From the NCBI RefSeq assembly GCF_000150275.1, contig NW_002060963.1:777262-841261 (forward strand): DNA of 64,000 nt, given 5' to 3'. This stretch comes from Trichoplax adhaerens (lineage: Eukaryota > Placozoa > Uniplacotomia > Trichoplacea > Trichoplacidae). The translations under genes were made by a program, and so were the position numbers. The notes beneath the pieces were generated by a model. It ran no database searches, was not told the origin of the DNA, and saw nothing but the letters and a program-made list of their open reading frames with translations. Shown here piece after piece: positions 61,016-64,000 of the stretch (positions are counted from its first letter, which is position 1; the number at the start of each line of letters is the position of its first letter).

Positions 61016-63788
61016 ACGACACAACCAATCCAAACATACGGTAGTAGTAGTCTTTTAGGAGTTTGTAATTTAATTCGTATCTTTCCACTTTTCGATTTAC
61101 ATTTGAGTTTTTTCAGTAGCTCTACTGTTTGAGGAAGCTAATAAATCACAAGTTTTCTATCAATTACTTCTGTGGTGAAGTATTACAAGACAGCAGCTAG
61201 ACGAGACAGATATTGTTCACTGTAGTTTAATGGATTTTTAATAAAGAGTACAGGTTCCCTCTCTAATCCTAGTTTGGTCAACTTCTATGAAAGAGATACT
61301 CAAATTTTACAGTGTGGATATCGTAAATTCAAATCAACTCGGCCCTAGCCTTAGCTTATAACTTGATACACCATACTGTAGAATATATTATGAAGTAACG
61401 ATTGATAAAATAGCAGTAGCATTTTTTCTAATATTCAATTCGTATCATAAGAAATTTACTCTTATATGAAATTTAATAAGCCAATCATTGTAATCGTATA
61501 GTATTTACCTAAATGATGTTCGAGCAGCGAAACACATGTTGGATTTTGACATAAGATTACATCAAATTAAATATTGAAGGTTTAAGATAATCAAAAGTAA
61601 TTTAATTAGCACATTTGGCCATAATATCAACATAGAAGGTGCCTATTTATTCTCTACCAATTACATATCCAGCGTACTAAAACGGAGCTGATATGATTTT
61701 AATCAAATAAATCCTCTGTGTGCATAACTAGGTAAGATACCGTTCAAGTTTATTAGCAAATTATAAGAACAGATTTCGTGAAGTAAGAAAAGAAATGCAG
61801 TATCAGGTTGTACAGTACTATATTTCGCTTATTAATGTCTTTTGCAATAACATAATGGAAAGAAATATTCCACTGCCCTATAGTTCATTAAACAATATCT
61901 CTTAATAGCCAACATAATAGTTAAAAATAAAAAATTTGCAACCGCTAAGAAACATCAACGGTACCCAAAGGCAAGTTAATTCCAAATATTCTGCTACTCC
62001 ATTCTATCTATATGTCACAGCTCAGTAGTTAAAACAAGAAAAACACAAGTTAATTTAAGACACAAAGTCGTTAACAACAGTTATCTTTATTTCAAGAAAA
62101 ACTATGGTTTAATAGAAACTGTCTATGTTTAACATGTTATTATAGCTATCTCTATCTCTTCATGTAGTGTTTATCACCCTAGTAAACAAATAAATAGAAT
62201 TTCCTACATTTTCTCACTTTTTCCAAGACTCTTATCTAGAATAACTTTTGGCGACTATAACATTAAATATGCAATCTATGATTATAATATCAAAATATTC
62301 TAAAAACAGTTTTACTAAATTTAGTATTAATAAGGTATCAGTATATCACCTAATGATAAGGATCTTCTAGAAACATAAATGTATTATTCTAAGACCTATT
62401 TTTTTACTTAAGTATATTTATACTTTACAATACTAACGGTATTGCAACACTATTACTGCCATAGAATCTTAGTATACTATTTCAATAAGGCAGACCTAAG
62501 GTTTAAAAATTTACAGTAACTACCCTCATATTTATAGTAGTTCGTGAATTTAACTCTTCAAGGTAAGTCAATCGGGTAGGACAGATATTCTACAACTTAG
62601 TAAATGATCTCTATGTACTTATAATTGCTAGTTTTCGGATTTTAACTAGCTCTATGAGGTTTTGATTTATATATCATACATCGCCATTGACTATTGAACA
62701 TTTAATGTAGTAAATGTACAGAAAATGGATACGTACTGTAATTATGAATATACTGACTACTCTAGTACTTAGATGATCAGAGCCCTTTAGCTAGAGGTTA
62801 GTTAAGATGTGGATACTTCTGTTTGGATATTTCAACGCAACGTCTCGTAGTAAGTATGCTGTATATTAAATTATGTTCTTTCTCCTTGTTTACTTGCTAA
62901 CTTTATAATAGAGTATAACTATTAATATTTAGTAAAATGTTCTAGTTTGTACAATAAGCCATCTTATTTACTGCTTTCAGGAGCTAACTAAATGCGAGTT
63001 ATTGAGATTTTAAGATATAGAAAGACAGGTAAAACACATGCTTGCTGAACAGCTGGTCATTTTGCTTTGTCTCAATAAATTGCTATCGTCTTATTGTGTC
63101 TTAAATAAGGTATTTTAAAATATAGCATATGATAATCTGTATGATTGCTTACATAACGTAGATATAATAAAAAAGTTCTGATGTATAATTTTATTAATTC
63201 TATTTATAAAATAATATGACTACCATAATGAATAAAGATAAGATGAAAGAAAAAGTGTTTTATTAGAAATTTAGATAGCAGCAAATCTTACGATGCTATT
63301 ATACAGGATTAACAACAACTAAAGTAGAAAAAGCAAACGATACAAGAACAATTATTCTATTTAATACGATTTTTATATTGTTATAGGGCAATTTGAACAA
63401 ACTATATAATTAAAAATCTCGTATAATAGTCTACGTCTTTAATTGGATAGTTAATAGATAAAGGAAGATAGGTTAATATATTTTAATATATTGGTTGTCA
63501 ATTTGTAAAACCCTGTACCGATATACCCATCCGTTTTCGTAATACTTTAAATCTATCATAACAATAAATAATAAAATAAATTAAACTTATTTTTACATGC
63601 CATGTTGGTGAATGCTTTAGGATAAGCAAACAATGTAATTAACTTCTGTTCCGTTGCACTGTTATTTTATCATTTATTGTTCTGTTTTGATAACACTATT
63701 GGATAATTAATGCTGTCAATTAAGCTATTTCGGATGATATAACTATTAGTCTTACCATAATTTCGTCAATTTTTTATTTTAGCTAGAC
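61016..63788. other. Spacer before the last receptor
   Basis: No gene. Fragments match receptor flanks elsewhere: 62630-62660 like 43410-43440, and 62750-62870 like 47600-47700. A splice-acceptor-like 'ttttattttag' ends at 63781, 7 bp before the next start codon. The region around 61900-62200 is mildly G-poor. Confidence 0.5.
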
Positions 63789-64000
63789 ATGATAATGGCT
63801 AATCATTCTGAATTCGAGAATTTCACGCAAGATAGCAACGCCATCAACTATAATTTAATGTTTACTTATTCCTATATTGCGGCCATTCCTATCTTTATAG
63901 TTGGCTTTATTGCCAATTGTATTTTGCTTTACCTGATCAATACCGATAAATATTTTCGTAAAATGACCTACCATCTTATACGTATAGCGATTATTTCTGA
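63789..64000 (+). CDS. Rhodopsin-type GPCR, 5' part only (cut by window edge)
   Basis: About 70 residues are visible: an N-terminus with an NHS and an NFT site, then TM1 (IFIVGFIANCILLYLI) and the start of TM2 (IRIAIIS). Two in-frame ATGs exist (63789 and 63795); the second gives MANHSEF and fits paralogues better. It most resembles the 37.4-kb receptor and the 31.3-kb pseudogene. Whether the rest is intact cannot be seen. Confidence 0.85.
   Translation, partial: MIMANHSEFENFTQDSNAINYNLMFTYSYIAAIPIFIVGFIANCILLYLINTDKYFRKMTYHLIRIAIIS

Noticed and set aside
1-64000. CRISPR arrays, rRNA genes, bacterial operons
   Set aside because: None seen; spliced genes and solo LTRs show this is eukaryotic nuclear DNA.

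Overview
The window is AT-rich animal nuclear DNA with intron-dense housekeeping genes and a large cluster of intronless rhodopsin-type receptors. Gene content (RAB3GAP2, XRCC3, STYX, a carnitine-pathway dioxygenase pair), many small exons, short introns and a lineage-specific GPCR expansion suggest an early-branching animal. A placozoan such as Trichoplax is my best guess; this is inference, and no marker gene settles it.

Layout. 1-6.1 kb: 5' half of RAB3GAP2 on the minus strand, 23 exons, running off the left edge. 6.1-7.25 kb: divergent intergenic region with degenerate repeats. 7.25-9.08 kb: complete XRCC3 (plus strand, 6 exons). 9.57-11.74 kb: STYX pseudophosphatase (minus strand, 10 exons, first exon not found), convergent with XRCC3. 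11.8-15.4 kb: no convincing gene, but a satellite of about 173 bp. 15.47-20.69 and 25.42-29.58 kb: two complete 14-exon genes of the trimethyllysine/gamma-butyrobetaine dioxygenase family, each with a mitochondrial-type presequence. Thirteen of their 14 exons match exactly in length. A 129-bp minisatellite lies between them. 31-64 kb: GPCR cluster with five intact single-exon receptors (37.4, 44.1, 48.3, 54.3, 57.3 kb), one cut by the right edge (63.8 kb) and five pseudogenes (31.3, 41.1, 45.4, 50.5, 51.1 kb).

The cluster grew by tandem duplication of a block of about 6-7 kb holding a 'MATNL(M/T)SN' receptor, a 'MATNLAFN' receptor and a decayed copy. It has been reshaped by solo LTRs. Six insertions show TG...CA ends and perfect 5-bp target-site duplications: 31.36, 34.75 (minus strand), 42.61, 46.84, 53.24 kb, and one that was split by an inversion between 38.99 and 41.05 kb. 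No LTR retrotransposon coding region was seen.

The strongest unusual signal is at 38.99-41.05 kb. A solo LTR inserted 32 bp upstream of a receptor start codon. The upstream flank plus the left half of that LTR then inverted, leaving the two LTR halves 1.4 kb apart in opposite orientations. A near-identical paralogous locus at 47.8-48.7 kb preserves the uninverted order and the empty target site.

In function, RAB3GAP2 (Rab3/Rab18 regulation), XRCC3 (recombination repair) and STYX (signalling scaffold) are unrelated neighbours. The dioxygenases belong to mitochondrial carnitine biosynthesis. The receptors are orphan chemosensory or peptide-receptor candidates.
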